Below, piece by piece: positions 25,035-35,180 of a DNA stretch of 64,000 nucleotides (position 1 is its first letter; each line of letters begins with the position of its first letter). The stretch is taken from positions 186,001 through 250,000 of the forward strand of contig JACKNC010000001.1 in the NCBI GenBank assembly GCA_024235095.1, in the 5' to 3' direction. The stretch comes from Gammaproteobacteria bacterium. Its GTDB lineage: Bacteria; Pseudomonadota; Gammaproteobacteria; Competibacterales; Competibacteraceae. The notes under the pieces were generated by a model. The model was not told the origin of the DNA. It did no database searches and worked only from the letters and a program-made list of their open reading frames with translations. The position numbers and the translations under genes were made by a program.

Positions 25035-25592
25035 CTAGATTTTGCCGGCCTGCTGGGCGATGAACGCGGTTTTCGCTGACAATTCCAGCGAACAGGTCCA
25101 TTTATAAGCCAGATTGAGGCTGTTCGCGCAGGCATAGACGCCATGACCGCGCACCACGGCAATAGGATAGTCCGCCAAAATCTCCGCGACCATGTGCGGT
25201 GAACGGGCTTCATATTCGTCATAAGGAATGGTCAGCACCGGCACACGGCTGAAGTATAGCTGCCCTTCGAAATCCGTTGGCACGAATTCCTCGTTGTCCA
25301 TGGTCATAGCCACCGAGTAGGGACCGTGACTGTGCAGGATCGAGCAGGCGTCGGGATTCGCCTGGTAAACCGCCTGATGCAGGCGGGCATCCAGCGATGC
25401 GCCCTTGCCGATCGCGCCATCAAGGCGGCATTCAACCAGGTCGCCACTGCTGAGAGTGTCGGCGCAGCAACCGGTGGGGGTGACCCAGAAAAGGTCGCCG
25501 TCCCGGATCGAGGCGTTGCCGCTGTGGGAGTCGTTAAGACCATACTGGCGCAGCCAGTGGTAGTGTCGAACCAGGTCGTCTTTGCTGTTCAT
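25035..25592 (-). CDS. Class II aldolase/adducin family protein
   Basis: 185 residues with the family's metal site: His pair in SILHSHGPYS and a third His in AVVRGHGVYA; GNASIRDGD and TPTG form the phosphate-binding region. The acidic residue of DFEGQLYF lies where the catalytic Glu or Asp is expected. Members cleave sugar phosphates such as fuculose-1-phosphate or act in methionine salvage (MtnB); the substrate is not evident here. Its 3' end faces maf with 32 bases between stop codons. No sugar-pathway gene is adjacent. Confidence 0.8.
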   Translation of the reverse strand: MNSKDDLVRHYHWLRQYGLNDSHSGNASIRDGDLFWVTPTGCCADTLSSGDLVECRLDGAIGKGASLDARLHQAVYQANPDACSILHSHGPYSVAMTMDNEEFVPTDFEGQLYFSRVPVLTIPYDEYEARSPHMVAEILADYPIAVVRGHGVYACANSLNLAYKWTCSLELSAKTAFIAQQAGKI

Positions 25593-25882
25593 AGGGTTCG
25601 GAAGAGAGTGTCCATTCTTTTGTCGGGAAAAATGATTAACGCGGTTAATGCTATAGGCGAGGAAGGACCCGCCAAAAGGAATTATGATAACAGGATGACA
25701 GGGAAAGGTGGGGTATACCTCGGCTACTCACCACTTGCCGTAAAAAATACCGTGGCCAATTTATCAAAGTTCCTTGTAATCCATCTGTTTAGAATGTACT
25801 CGTTCGACCTTGGTCCGAGTCGATCGGTTACCTGACAAGATCACGGTTAGCGCGATCATCATGAAACATTGCTGGAGGCCCT

Positions 25883-27160
25883 ATGCTTGTCACTCAACCG
25901 GAAAGCAAGCAGCGTCAGGCCAGCGGTCCTCGCATCGGGCTGGCCATCGCCGGCGGCGGACCGGTGGGGCTGGTCTATGAAATTGGCGCATTGCGCGCGC
26001 TGGATGAGGCGCTGGAGGGCATTGATTTTAATAACCTGGACGTTTATGTCGGGGTCAGCGCCGGCGCCGTGATCGCGGCCCTGCTGGCCAATAAACTCAA
26101 GACGGGCCAGATGTGCCATATTTTCATCAGCAACGAATCGGAAGAGCATCCGCTTGATCCCCGGATTTTTCTGACGCCGGCCTTTGGCGAGTACTGGCGG
26201 CGATTGGCGTCCATACCCGGATTAGTGTGGGAATCGTGCTGGCATTATTTCAAAAATCCCATGGACTTGAATTTCTTGCAGTCGCTAACCCGGTTAGGGC
26301 GAGCGCTGCCGTCGGGTTTCTTCGATAATGAACCCATTCATCATTATCTGACCCGGTTATGGAATACGCCTGGCTGCACCAATGATTTCCGTCAACTAGC
26401 GAATAAACTCTACATTGTGGCGGTGGATTTGGATACTGGCGAATCGGTGAAATTCGGTGCGCCCGGCTACGATCAGGCGCCGATTTCCCGGGCGGTGCAA
26501 GCCAGCAGCGCGTTGCCGGGACTGTATCCACCAGTGGAAATTGATGGCCGCTATTTCGTCGATGGCGCATTGCTCAAGACCATGCATGCTTCAGTGGCGC
26601 TGCAGGAAGATCTGGATTTATTGTTCTGCCTGAATCCACTGGTGCCGTTCGATGCCCGACTGGCTGTTGCCGCTGGCCGACCTACCCAGGTCGGACGACT
26701 CGTGGAAGGGGGGTTGCCCGCAGTATTGTCTCAGACCTTCCGGGCGCTGATCCATTCGCGCCTGAAAGTCGGGATGCGTCAATACGATAGCGAATATGAA
26801 CATTCGGATATCGTCCTGTTCGAGCCGAATCGCGACGATCCCAAGATGTTCTTTACCAACGTCTTCAGTTTCTCGGGCCGGCGCTGGGTCTGCGAACACG
26901 CTTATCAGACTACCCGTCAGAATTTAATCAATCGCCGGGAAGCGCTGGAACCCATCCTGGCCCGGCATGGCATCCGGATGCGCATGGACGTATTGGAAGA
27001 CCCCGATCGATGCTACTACAGTAGTCTGCGCAATCAGCGAGGTTTGGCGGCGCCCGCGGAATATCGCGGCCCGATCGTGAGTCACTTGCACTCGGCGCTG
27101 GACCAGTTGGAAGAGATGGTGGCGCAGCAAGACAGGATCAACTCAGGTACTCCCGGCTGA
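25883..27160 (+). CDS. Patatin-like phospholipase
   Basis: 425 residues. The catalytic features of patatins are present: glycine-rich oxyanion loop IAGGGPVGLVYEIGAL, nucleophile serine in GVSAGAVIAAL (GXSXG), and the catalytic Asp in YFVDGALLK. No signal peptide is seen, so it is probably cytoplasmic. It could hydrolyse phospholipids or triacylglycerol-like storage lipids. Its 3' end overlaps the convergent TetR gene by 23 bases, and next to that lies a FadD-type ligase, so the three genes may form a lipid-turnover unit (inference). Confidence 0.88.
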   Translation: MLVTQPESKQRQASGPRIGLAIAGGGPVGLVYEIGALRALDEALEGIDFNNLDVYVGVSAGAVIAALLANKLKTGQMCHIFISNESEEHPLDPRIFLTPAFGEYWRRLASIPGLVWESCWHYFKNPMDLNFLQSLTRLGRALPSGFFDNEPIHHYLTRLWNTPGCTNDFRQLANKLYIVAVDLDTGESVKFGAPGYDQAPISRAVQASSALPGLYPPVEIDGRYFVDGALLKTMHASVALQEDLDLLFCLNPLVPFDARLAVAAGRPTQVGRLVEGGLPAVLSQTFRALIHSRLKVGMRQYDSEYEHSDIVLFEPNRDDPKMFFTNVFSFSGRRWVCEHAYQTTRQNLINRREALEPILARHGIRMRMDVLEDPDRCYYSSLRNQRGLAAPAEYRGPIVSHLHSALDQLEEMVAQQDRINSGTPG

Positions 27161-27800
27161 TCTGCCTTAGTAATTCGCGGGCTTCGCCTTGCAAAAAGGG
27201 CGCAACCAGTGACAGCACCTGATAAACGCCCATTGCCAGATGGTCGCTTTCGTTGCTCTGGCCTGCGACCGGGGCGCTGATGCGCTGGAAATTCAGCCAG
27301 TAGGTGGCAATCACGGCAATATTGCGGGACAGTGCGGCAATATCCTCGCTGGAGGCGTCCATAACGCCGGCCTCGATCAAACCCTTGCAGATCGTGGCGG
27401 CGGTGCTGACCTTGCGCCCCAGAATGCGCCGGAAGTGAGTGCGCAGTTTCTTATTGCGGCTGAGCAGATTGTCGAGGTCGCGGTAGAAAAACCGATATTC
27501 CCAGATATTCTCGAACACCAGGTGCAGGTAAAGCCACATATCTTCCATATCGGGCACGCGCCGTTTCGGAACTTGTAGGACTGCGCCCATCCGCCGCTCG
27601 AACTGTTCAAACAGCAGCCAGATGATGTCATCCTTGTTGCGAAAGTGGTAGTACAAGTTACCGGGGCTGATATCCAATTCATCGGCAATATGGTTAGTCG
27701 TGATGCGTGGTTCGCCATATTCATTGAAGAGTTGCAAACTGGTTTGCAAAATGCGATCACGGGTTTTCATAGGGACTAGCGCAGGTTCAGAAGAAGACAT
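27138..27800 (-). CDS. TetR family transcriptional regulator
   Basis: 220 residues from the ATG at 27800. N-terminal helix-turn-helix: RDRILQTSLQLFNEYGEPRITTNHIADELDISPGNLYYHFRNKDDI, a textbook TetR DNA-binding domain; the C-terminal helical domain (WEYRFFYRDLDNLLSRN) resembles the group of regulators that sense acyl compounds. It is divergent from the acyl-CoA ligase gene with about 115 bases between starts and overlaps the patatin gene at the 3' end; it may regulate both, with an acyl-CoA as ligand (inference). Confidence 0.9.
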   Translation of the reverse strand: MSSSEPALVPMKTRDRILQTSLQLFNEYGEPRITTNHIADELDISPGNLYYHFRNKDDIIWLLFEQFERRMGAVLQVPKRRVPDMEDMWLYLHLVFENIWEYRFFYRDLDNLLSRNKKLRTHFRRILGRKVSTAATICKGLIEAGVMDASSEDIAALSRNIAVIATYWLNFQRISAPVAGQSNESDHLAMGVYQVLSLVAPFLQGEARELLRQISREYLS

Positions 27801-27915
27801 CGGATGACGGATATCGTGAGTGAAGTGAGTGAAATTACCATCCATTGTGGTTGAATGCGAACAGTTGTCCAGAGTGGCGTCACCCAGGAAAATACGACAG
27901 CGTGAGGAGAAGAAA

Positions 27916-29583
27916 ATGGAAAAAATCTGGCTGAAAGAATATCCGCCGGGCGTACCCGCGGACATTGATCTAAATGAGTTTGCTTCGCTCAAGGACATTC
28001 TGGAAAAGAGTTGTCAGCGCTTTGCCGATCTGCCGGCCTATTCCAATATGGGGGTAACCCTGCGTTATCAGGATATTGATCGCCTGAGTCGTGATTTTGG
28101 CGCCTGGCTACAGGGCCTGGGATTGGGCAAGGGCGAACGGGTCGCCATTATGATGCCCAATACCCTGCAATACCCGGTCGCGCTCTTTGGGACGTTACGG
28201 GCGGGGTTGACGGTAGTGAACGTCAATCCGCTCTACACCGCGCGCGAGCTGGAGCATCAACTCAAGGACTCCGGGGCCAGCGTTATCGTTATCATCGAAA
28301 ACTTCGCTCACACCTTGCAGGAAGTGCTGGATAAAACGCCGCTCAAGACTGTGGTAACCACGCAGTTGGGCGATCTGTTCCCATTCCCCAAACGGCCGCT
28401 GGTTAATTTTGTGGTCAAGCAAGTCAAGAAAATGGTCCCGCCCTGGCGCATTCCCGGCGCGATTCCGTTTCAACGGACCCTGACGGAAGGCGCGAAACGA
28501 TCTTTGACTGATGTGCCGCTGACCCATGACGATCTGGCCTTCCTGCAATACACTGGCGGCACTACCGGCGTGTCCAAGGGCGCGATGCTGACTCACGGCA
28601 ACATGGTAGCGAATCTGCAACAGGCTTCCGCCTGGTTAAAGCCCTTTTCCAAACCCACGGAAGAGACGATTATTACCGCCCTGCCGCTCTATCATATCTT
28701 CTCGCTGACGGCTAATTGCCTGACGTTTATGAAAGTCGGCGGCCATAATATCCTGATCACCAATCCCCGCGACATGCCAGGCTTCGTCAAGGAGTTAAGT
28801 CGCACAAAATTTACGGTGATGACCGGAGTCAACACGCTGTTCAATGGTCTGCTGCACACCCCGGGTTTTGAGCAACTGGATTTCAGCTCCTTCAAAATCG
28901 CCCTGGGCGGCGGCATGGCGGTGCAACGGGCGGTGGCGGAAAACTGGAAGAAAGTGACCGGCACGCCGCTGATCGAGGCTTATGGCCTGACTGAAACCTC
29001 GCCTGCCGCCTGCATCAATCCCCTGACCCTGCCGGCCTACAACGGCAGCATTGGCTTGCCGATTCCCTCGACCGAGTTGTCTATCCGCGATGAGGAGGAC
29101 CAGGAGCTGGGCATTGGGCAAGATCAGGTGGGCGAGATTTGTCTGCGAGGTCCGCAAGTCATGCGTGGTTACTGGCAACGACCCGAGGAAACCGCCAAGG
29201 TGATGACCTCGGATGGTTTTTTGCGCACGGGTGACATCGGTTATGTGGATGAGCGCGGCTATGTCCGGATCGTGGATCGCAAGAAGGACATGATTCTGGT
29301 GTCGGGTTTCAATGTCTATCCCAATGAAATTGAAGACATCGTCATGTTGCATCCGGGGGTTGTGGAGGCGGCGGCGGTGGGCGTGCCAGATGAGAAATCC
29401 GGTGAGACGGTCAAGATCGTGGTCATCAGGAAGGATCCAGCGCTAACGGCTGATTTGCTGATCGAGCACTGTCGTCGGCATCTGACCAATTACAAGGCGC
29501 CGCGTCACGTCGAATTCCGCGATGAGTTGCCCAAGAGCAACGTGGGCAAGATTCTGCGGCGGTTGCTGCGCGAGGAGCATTGA
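27916..29583 (+). CDS. fadD: Long-chain fatty-acid-CoA ligase
   Basis: 555 residues from the ATG at 27916 (MEKIWLKEYPPGVPADID, the FadD N-terminus), with GAGGAGAAG upstream. AMP-binding motif YTGGTTGVSKGAMLTH, the A-domain motif YGLTETSP, FLRTGDIGYVDERGY, the FadD signature DRKKDMILVSGFNVYPNE, and the C-terminal catalytic Lys in LPKSNVGKILRR. It activates fatty acids to acyl-CoA at the inner face of the membrane for beta-oxidation or lipid synthesis. Its divergent neighbour is a TetR regulator. Confidence 0.93.
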   Translation: MEKIWLKEYPPGVPADIDLNEFASLKDILEKSCQRFADLPAYSNMGVTLRYQDIDRLSRDFGAWLQGLGLGKGERVAIMMPNTLQYPVALFGTLRAGLTVVNVNPLYTARELEHQLKDSGASVIVIIENFAHTLQEVLDKTPLKTVVTTQLGDLFPFPKRPLVNFVVKQVKKMVPPWRIPGAIPFQRTLTEGAKRSLTDVPLTHDDLAFLQYTGGTTGVSKGAMLTHGNMVANLQQASAWLKPFSKPTEETIITALPLYHIFSLTANCLTFMKVGGHNILITNPRDMPGFVKELSRTKFTVMTGVNTLFNGLLHTPGFEQLDFSSFKIALGGGMAVQRAVAENWKKVTGTPLIEAYGLTETSPAACINPLTLPAYNGSIGLPIPSTELSIRDEEDQELGIGQDQVGEICLRGPQVMRGYWQRPEETAKVMTSDGFLRTGDIGYVDERGYVRIVDRKKDMILVSGFNVYPNEIEDIVMLHPGVVEAAAVGVPDEKSGETVKIVVIRKDPALTADLLIEHCRRHLTNYKAPRHVEFRDELPKSNVGKILRRLLREEH

Positions 29584-29711
29584 AAGACTGCGCTAACTCT
29601 GCGCAGGTAAGGCGACGCGCAATCAATATTCTTCAGTTATACTGTTACAGTTTGAACTTTTTTAGCAGGTATAGAGTGGATTAGCGGTAACCGTTCACTC
29701 CCTTACCACGG

Positions 29712-29739
29712 CCCTCTCCCTCATGCATGAAGGAGAGGG
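29712..29739. repeat. Intergenic hairpin CCCTCTCC / GGAGAGGG
   Basis: An 8-bp stem with a 12-base loop between the fadD and alpha-2-macroglobulin 3' ends. There is no T-run on either strand, so it is either a weak bidirectional terminator or one unit of a dispersed intergenic repeat. Confidence 0.45.
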
Positions 29740-29760
29740 AATTAAATGCTTACGATTTAA

Positions 29761-32700
29761 TTACTCGACCTTCACCACCCCCATCGCGCCGCGCCCAAAC
29801 TGCCACGGTTTATACATATCCTCCACATATATTGCCGGTTGCTGATACACGCCCGGCGTGACTGCTCGCGCCAGATAGGCCAACGTGAAGGATCGTGCAT
29901 TGCCCTGATCGATATCCAGCGCCGCCACGAAACGGTCGTCGCGGATTTCGGTGTGCAGAGTCGTGGTGAGTTTCGGCAACCAACCGATGTCAGTGGTCGA
30001 TGCGCCTTGTCCGATCCGGGCGTTCTCGATCTCTAGCCCCGCCGGCAGCAAATCCACGACCAGCGCCTGTTGTCCTTCATTGCCCTGCGCCTCGCCGGTA
30101 ATGACCGCGACCAGCAGATCGTTCTGGCGAATCTGCCCAGGTTCGACTTCCTTGCCGGTGCGGGTGTAATAGCGACGGGTAATGGTGAACCCCTCGCGGG
30201 CCGGCGGTTGGGCCACCGTCGGTACGCCGCTGCGATCTAGCACCGTCCAAGCCGGTTGTTCGCCTTGATTGACTATGACGATGCCCTTGATCAACTCATC
30301 AATACCCGGCTTGAGGTAGAACGGATCGCTGGCGGTTGCCTGACCGTTGACGCTCAACTTGAGCGTCCCGGTCTGTTGCAACAGCGCATGCGCCGCCAGC
30401 AACAGCCAGGCTTGTTCCTGGGTGCTAGTGTAGCGACGCTGATTGAAGTCCGCAGCGACTTCTTCGGCTAACTGAGACACTTTTTCAGCCAGCAGTCCCG
30501 ATTCCGCCAGTAACGCCAACAACGCCGCTCGGTCACGTAGGAGACTGCCGTAATCGCGGATCGTGGTTCGATCAGTCCGGTTCAGCGCCGCTGTGAACGC
30601 CTCTTTAGCCCGCTCCAGCTCGCCATACCGGGCCAGCGCCGAACCAAGTTGCGCCTGCGCCAGGGCGCTTGGCATCTTCTGCAAATAGTTGTCATGCAGG
30701 TAACGCAAATCACCGATGGCGGCTTTCTGCTCGCGGGCCAGCACATACAGCTGATAGGCCCGCCAGCCCAGATCCTTGTCGTCAAAATCATCGGTGCGCA
30801 ACCGTTCCTGCAGATGCTCCAGACCCCGTTTCCAGGCGTTTTCGGGAACCAGGTACTTCGCCTGCCGGGCGCGCACGATGAAATCCATGGCATAAGCAGA
30901 CAACCAGTCTTCAACCGGACTGTCGGGACCCCAGAGACCGAAACCGCCGCCGGCGTCCTGCATGGTCAGAATGCGCTGAATGGCCTCTTGCACCCGTTCC
31001 CGCAAACCGGCCACGGTCGCATTTTGACCGGCCCAGACTTCGGCGACTTCGTTGAAATCAATCAGTGGCAACGCACGGCTGGTGGTTTGCTCCAGGCAGC
31101 CATAAGGATAACGATCCAACTGGGCCAGCAGTTCCGGGACGTTGAGATTGGGGCGACTGGCGACGCTCAGGCGCACTCGGCCGGTACCCAGCAGGTAGCC
31201 ATCCAGCAACTCGCCACCCAGTCGCAAAGTTTCCCCTGGATTCAGCCGTTTTGCCGTGCGCTCGGTTGCCAGGTTCTGCGCCGGGCGCACCCCGATGTCG
31301 GATTGCCGAACCAGATTGAAACCGTTTGGTCCTTCCACATGCAGCCACACTTGGCCGGCACCGGGCTTCAAACCTCGCAGGGTAAACGTGCGACTCTCGC
31401 TGTTCTGCACGGCGGAATCTGCGACCGTGAAAGTGAACGCGGCGGCTTCAGTCACCGCCACCGCGCCATCGGCGCTCAGATGAATCGAGTAGTCACCGGG
31501 TGGAGCGCTCAGGTTCTGCACCGTCACGTTGATCTGGCTTTGATCATCCGGGGCCAGGAAACGCGGCAGATAAACTCGCGCCACCAGCGGATCGCGCACC
31601 AAGGGCGCAACTTCGGCGCGACCGAGCCGGTTCTGATTCCAGGCGACCGCCATCAACCGTACCTGACCGTTGAAATCCGGAAGCTCCAAGGGAATCTTCG
31701 CCTGACCCTTGGCGTCTAGCGCCACTGGGCCGGAGAACAACGCCAGGGTTTTCACCGTGCGAATTGCCGAGGGATCGAGTTGCCGGCTTTCCGCGTCGCC
31801 GCCGACTTTCAGCGCGCCGGGCCGCCCACCTGGTTCAATCAGCTTGCCGTACAGATCGAGCAATTGCATCCCCAGACGACGCTTGCCGAGGAAGTAGTCG
31901 ACCGGGTCGGGCGTGGTGAAATCGGTGAGTTGCAGGATGCCTTCGTCCACTGCTGCGACCGTCAGATAAGCCGGTTGACCGGGTTCCAGCCCGGTGACGG
32001 TGACGGGCAGCTCCACGGTTTGACGCGGCTTCCATTCCGTCGGCGCGTCCAGGGTGATGTTCAGCGTCCGCGCTGCCGGGTCCAAACCCAGCCAGGCGAC
32101 GCCAATGGCGCGACCCGGTCCGCGTGGACTGACGGAACGGGCGGTTCCCGCATTGCTACCGGCCTGAGTGGGAACGCGGAACGCCGTAGCGGTCAGGTAA
32201 ACCCCCGGCCCCCATTCGGCGGGAATCGGTAGCTCCACCGTCGCGCCCTCTTCGGGAATACTGACCGTTTTGCTCAGCCATAACCGGTCGCCGACGACGT
32301 TCAACAGCACTTCACCGGCAAAGGGCGCGCGCAGGAAGACCTTGGCGGTTGCACCGGCTGGATAGCGCAGCTGATCCAGCGTGACTTTCATTTGATCCGG
32401 GGTGTCGCTCCCGCCGGGTGTTTCAAACCAGCCGACATTGAAGCGCACACTGGAGGCCACGCCGGTTTGCGGGTCCAGCACATCCAGCCGATAACGCCCC
32501 CAGTCCAAACCGCGTTGCGTCACGACCACGGGCTGTCCAGCGGCGATATTCAGGGTCTGGCTGGCGACGGCCGCGCTGTCGCGAATGATCAGCTTGTAGT
32601 TCCAGCGGCCTTCGTTGTAGTACCAGTAGTATTGATACTCCTCACGCACCAGCTTGGCGTTCAATCCACCTTGCGCCTGCGCCTGACCCAGCGCGTCCAC

Positions 32701-35004
32701 AGCGATGACCTCAAATGTTGCTTCCTGGCCGATTTTGACGCCGCCATCGCTAAAGCGCGGCTTGACGCCAATAGCGAAGGGCTGAATCCGGTAGGGCAGG
32801 TCAAGGCTGCGGGTCACGGGCCGACCGCCGGGTTCAAACAGTGAGACGCGCACCTGAGCCAGCAAGGGGCGTGTGGTATCCGGTTTCTCGTTCAAACTGA
32901 CTTCCGCCTGCGCTTTACCCTGATCATCGGTGCCGGCCAGAACGACCGGAAAGCGTTGCGCAGTCCAACTGTCTTGCGCTAATCCGAAACGATAGCCGGG
33001 GAAGGCCGGGTAGGGATCAGCGTCCTCGCGCAGCACCAGTTCGCCCTCGGCCTTGAGATTGGCCGCCGGCGCGCCGTACAGAAAGCGACCGTTGATGTCC
33101 ACCATTACCGGTTCACCCGGTTTCAGCACCGAAGCGGTGGAACTCAGCTCTAGCTTGAGCCGCTGCGGCACGAAATCCTCGACTTGAAAACGCACCTCGC
33201 CCACCGGTTCGCCCTTGGGATCAGTATAGGCTTTGACCGTCCAGATTCCGGTGCGCGCGTTCAACGGCATCGGGAGGGTGGTGTGATAGCCGCCCAGCGC
33301 CGGGTTGCCGGGACGCAGTTGGGTGGATTCCACTTCATCCGGGCGAAAGACCTTTAAGGTCAGCGGCGCTTCCGGCAACGCATAACCCCGGCTATCACGA
33401 ATCAGGGTCATTAACTCTACGGTTTCGCCGGGCCGGTAAACGCCGCGTTCGGTATAGAGGAATGCATCGACCGCCCCTGGCGCAGCGCGACCGGCAACGC
33501 CCCGGTCACTCAGGTCAAAAGCCGGTCGAGTCAAATCGAGAAAGTTGTAGTCGCCGTCGCCAAAGGCCATCAGCGCCGCCGGCTCCCGTCCGCCCTCGCC
33601 GCGCAACAAACCTGGATCGAGTCGGGCATAGCCTTGGGCATCAGTAGTCGCCGCGCCCAGTTCGCCATTATTGCGGGCATACAATCGCACATTGACCCCG
33701 GCGACCGGCTGGGCGCTGGACAGGGAGCGGACAAAGATATGCAGACCATCGTTGCCGCGCATGGTGAACAGCCCCAGGTCGGAAACCACCAGCCATTGCG
33801 TGGCCTGGTTCTCCCAATTGTTATCCGCGTCTTCCTTGACGGATTGCGCGGCGACGATATAGATGCCCGGCTGCGGATCGCGCAGAATTTCGCTGATCGG
33901 CAGGGCGGTAGTGACTTCCTGGTTACGCTCGCCGCTGGCCAAGGTCAAAACGCCTTCCCAGATCTGCTCGCCAGAGTTTTTAGCGATGGCGTTCAGATCG
34001 TAGCCGTCCAGCAGCTGAGTAATGCGATCCCGCTCGATTTCCCGCAGCAGATTCCGGTCATTGATGCGCAACACCCGCACCCGCGCCTGATCCATATTGA
34101 CGCTGGTCAGCGGTAGTTGCTGAGAGCCGGTTCTCGGCAGGACATAGGTCGCGCCCCGGAACCCCAGAGTCGGCTTGCGGTCTTCGACCTTGGCGGTGAA
34201 TTCCTGAGTGACGAGGGTTCTCTCGCCGCTGGCCGCCGGGATGCCAATCCGGGTCTTGATGATGTAGCTCTGGCCGTGACTGAAACCCTCCACGCACAAT
34301 TGCCGCTCTTCGGGCGTTACCACCGGCTGGATAGCGGGTTCAATGACCAGATAATCCTCATAGTGCAGTTGCCGACCCTTAGCCAGGTCATCGGAGAAAT
34401 TCAGACAAACTTTGGGCATCGCGCTGTCCGATTCCACGTCAACACCCTTGATCTGGAAGGCGTTGGCATTCACTAGATCCTGATGGCGTTTGGCGATGCG
34501 CGGATTATCCTCGATTTCCAGGGCTTCACCGTAAGCAGCAATAGCTTTCTTCGGTTCCTGGTCGCGGTCATACAATTCTCCGAGCCGGAACAGGGCGCGT
34601 GCGCGTTCGAGTGGGGCGTTTGCGGCTTGCAGGGCGTTCCAGGCGGCTTGTTCCATGCGCTGCCGCGAGCGTTGCCGGATTTCATAACCGGCGTTGTTTT
34701 TTTCCTGATGTTGCGCCTGATTCTGCCAGATTTGACTGAGCACCAGCCAGGTCGCGGTCTGGCCGGCCCCGGCGAGAATCGCGGTCTCATAGTGAGCAAT
34801 AGCGTCCACCCAGTTTTTCTTCTGCGTTTGCTGCTCTGCTTGTCGCAGCAGGACAGAGACGGACTGACCGGCGGGATCGCGGCCATCGCGGATCGATTGC
34901 AGATATTGCGCCGCAGCAACGGCCAGTGGCGTATCCTCAAGCGCATAGGCGCTGAAAGAGAGCAGCCATGCCAGCAGAAAAATCGGGTACCATAAGTAAC
35001 GCAT
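29761..35004 (-). CDS. Bacterial alpha-2-macroglobulin (large, thioester type)
   Basis: 1747 residues. Signal peptide (1-21, cut after SAYA) without a lipobox Cys; helical TPR-like part to about 190; many beta-sandwich MG domains; bait/alpha-2-macroglobulin core with YLTVAAVDEGILQLTDF and VRLMAVAWNQNRLG; the thioester motif CLEQ in YPYGCLEQTTSRALPL near residue 1300 within an alpha/alpha-toroid domain (GGFGLWGPDSPVEDWLSAYA); a C-terminal receptor-like beta domain. Such proteins trap attacking proteases in the periplasm. The family partner pbpC (PBP1C) is not next to it, and it appears soluble in the periplasm rather than a lipoprotein. A GAGGAG site precedes the ATG. Divergent from rppH. Confidence 0.92.
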   Translation of the reverse strand: MRYLWYPIFLLAWLLSFSAYALEDTPLAVAAAQYLQSIRDGRDPAGQSVSVLLRQAEQQTQKKNWVDAIAHYETAILAGAGQTATWLVLSQIWQNQAQHQEKNNAGYEIRQRSRQRMEQAAWNALQAANAPLERARALFRLGELYDRDQEPKKAIAAYGEALEIEDNPRIAKRHQDLVNANAFQIKGVDVESDSAMPKVCLNFSDDLAKGRQLHYEDYLVIEPAIQPVVTPEERQLCVEGFSHGQSYIIKTRIGIPAASGERTLVTQEFTAKVEDRKPTLGFRGATYVLPRTGSQQLPLTSVNMDQARVRVLRINDRNLLREIERDRITQLLDGYDLNAIAKNSGEQIWEGVLTLASGERNQEVTTALPISEILRDPQPGIYIVAAQSVKEDADNNWENQATQWLVVSDLGLFTMRGNDGLHIFVRSLSSAQPVAGVNVRLYARNNGELGAATTDAQGYARLDPGLLRGEGGREPAALMAFGDGDYNFLDLTRPAFDLSDRGVAGRAAPGAVDAFLYTERGVYRPGETVELMTLIRDSRGYALPEAPLTLKVFRPDEVESTQLRPGNPALGGYHTTLPMPLNARTGIWTVKAYTDPKGEPVGEVRFQVEDFVPQRLKLELSSTASVLKPGEPVMVDINGRFLYGAPAANLKAEGELVLREDADPYPAFPGYRFGLAQDSWTAQRFPVVLAGTDDQGKAQAEVSLNEKPDTTRPLLAQVRVSLFEPGGRPVTRSLDLPYRIQPFAIGVKPRFSDGGVKIGQEATFEVIAVDALGQAQAQGGLNAKLVREEYQYYWYYNEGRWNYKLIIRDSAAVASQTLNIAAGQPVVVTQRGLDWGRYRLDVLDPQTGVASSVRFNVGWFETPGGSDTPDQMKVTLDQLRYPAGATAKVFLRAPFAGEVLLNVVGDRLWLSKTVSIPEEGATVELPIPAEWGPGVYLTATAFRVPTQAGSNAGTARSVSPRGPGRAIGVAWLGLDPAARTLNITLDAPTEWKPRQTVELPVTVTGLEPGQPAYLTVAAVDEGILQLTDFTTPDPVDYFLGKRRLGMQLLDLYGKLIEPGGRPGALKVGGDAESRQLDPSAIRTVKTLALFSGPVALDAKGQAKIPLELPDFNGQVRLMAVAWNQNRLGRAEVAPLVRDPLVARVYLPRFLAPDDQSQINVTVQNLSAPPGDYSIHLSADGAVAVTEAAAFTFTVADSAVQNSESRTFTLRGLKPGAGQVWLHVEGPNGFNLVRQSDIGVRPAQNLATERTAKRLNPGETLRLGGELLDGYLLGTGRVRLSVASRPNLNVPELLAQLDRYPYGCLEQTTSRALPLIDFNEVAEVWAGQNATVAGLRERVQEAIQRILTMQDAGGGFGLWGPDSPVEDWLSAYAMDFIVRARQAKYLVPENAWKRGLEHLQERLRTDDFDDKDLGWRAYQLYVLAREQKAAIGDLRYLHDNYLQKMPSALAQAQLGSALARYGELERAKEAFTAALNRTDRTTIRDYGSLLRDRAALLALLAESGLLAEKVSQLAEEVAADFNQRRYTSTQEQAWLLLAAHALLQQTGTLKLSVNGQATASDPFYLKPGIDELIKGIVIVNQGEQPAWTVLDRSGVPTVAQPPAREGFTITRRYYTRTGKEVEPGQIRQNDLLVAVITGEAQGNEGQQALVVDLLPAGLEIENARIGQGASTTDIGWLPKLTTTLHTEIRDDRFVAALDIDQGNARSFTLAYLARAVTPGVYQQPAIYVEDMYKPWQFGRGAMGVVKVE

Positions 35005-35180
35005 CGTGAATCGCTCCTCGAAACAAGGGTTGCGAACGGGTCAGAGAACGGAAAAATTGCGGACTGGATGACTGAATAGCATAGCGGCTTCGTGGGTTTG
35101 TGATAGTCAAAAGCGCTGCGTTGTGAAAGAATAAAAAAGAATAAATATGAACAATCCATTTCAAACTGTTGGTTTTCACC

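Noticed and set aside
30649..31719. 356-codon plus-strand frame inside the alpha-2-macroglobulin gene
   Set aside because: Antisense shadow; the translation has no recognisable domain and the minus-strand protein is conserved throughout.
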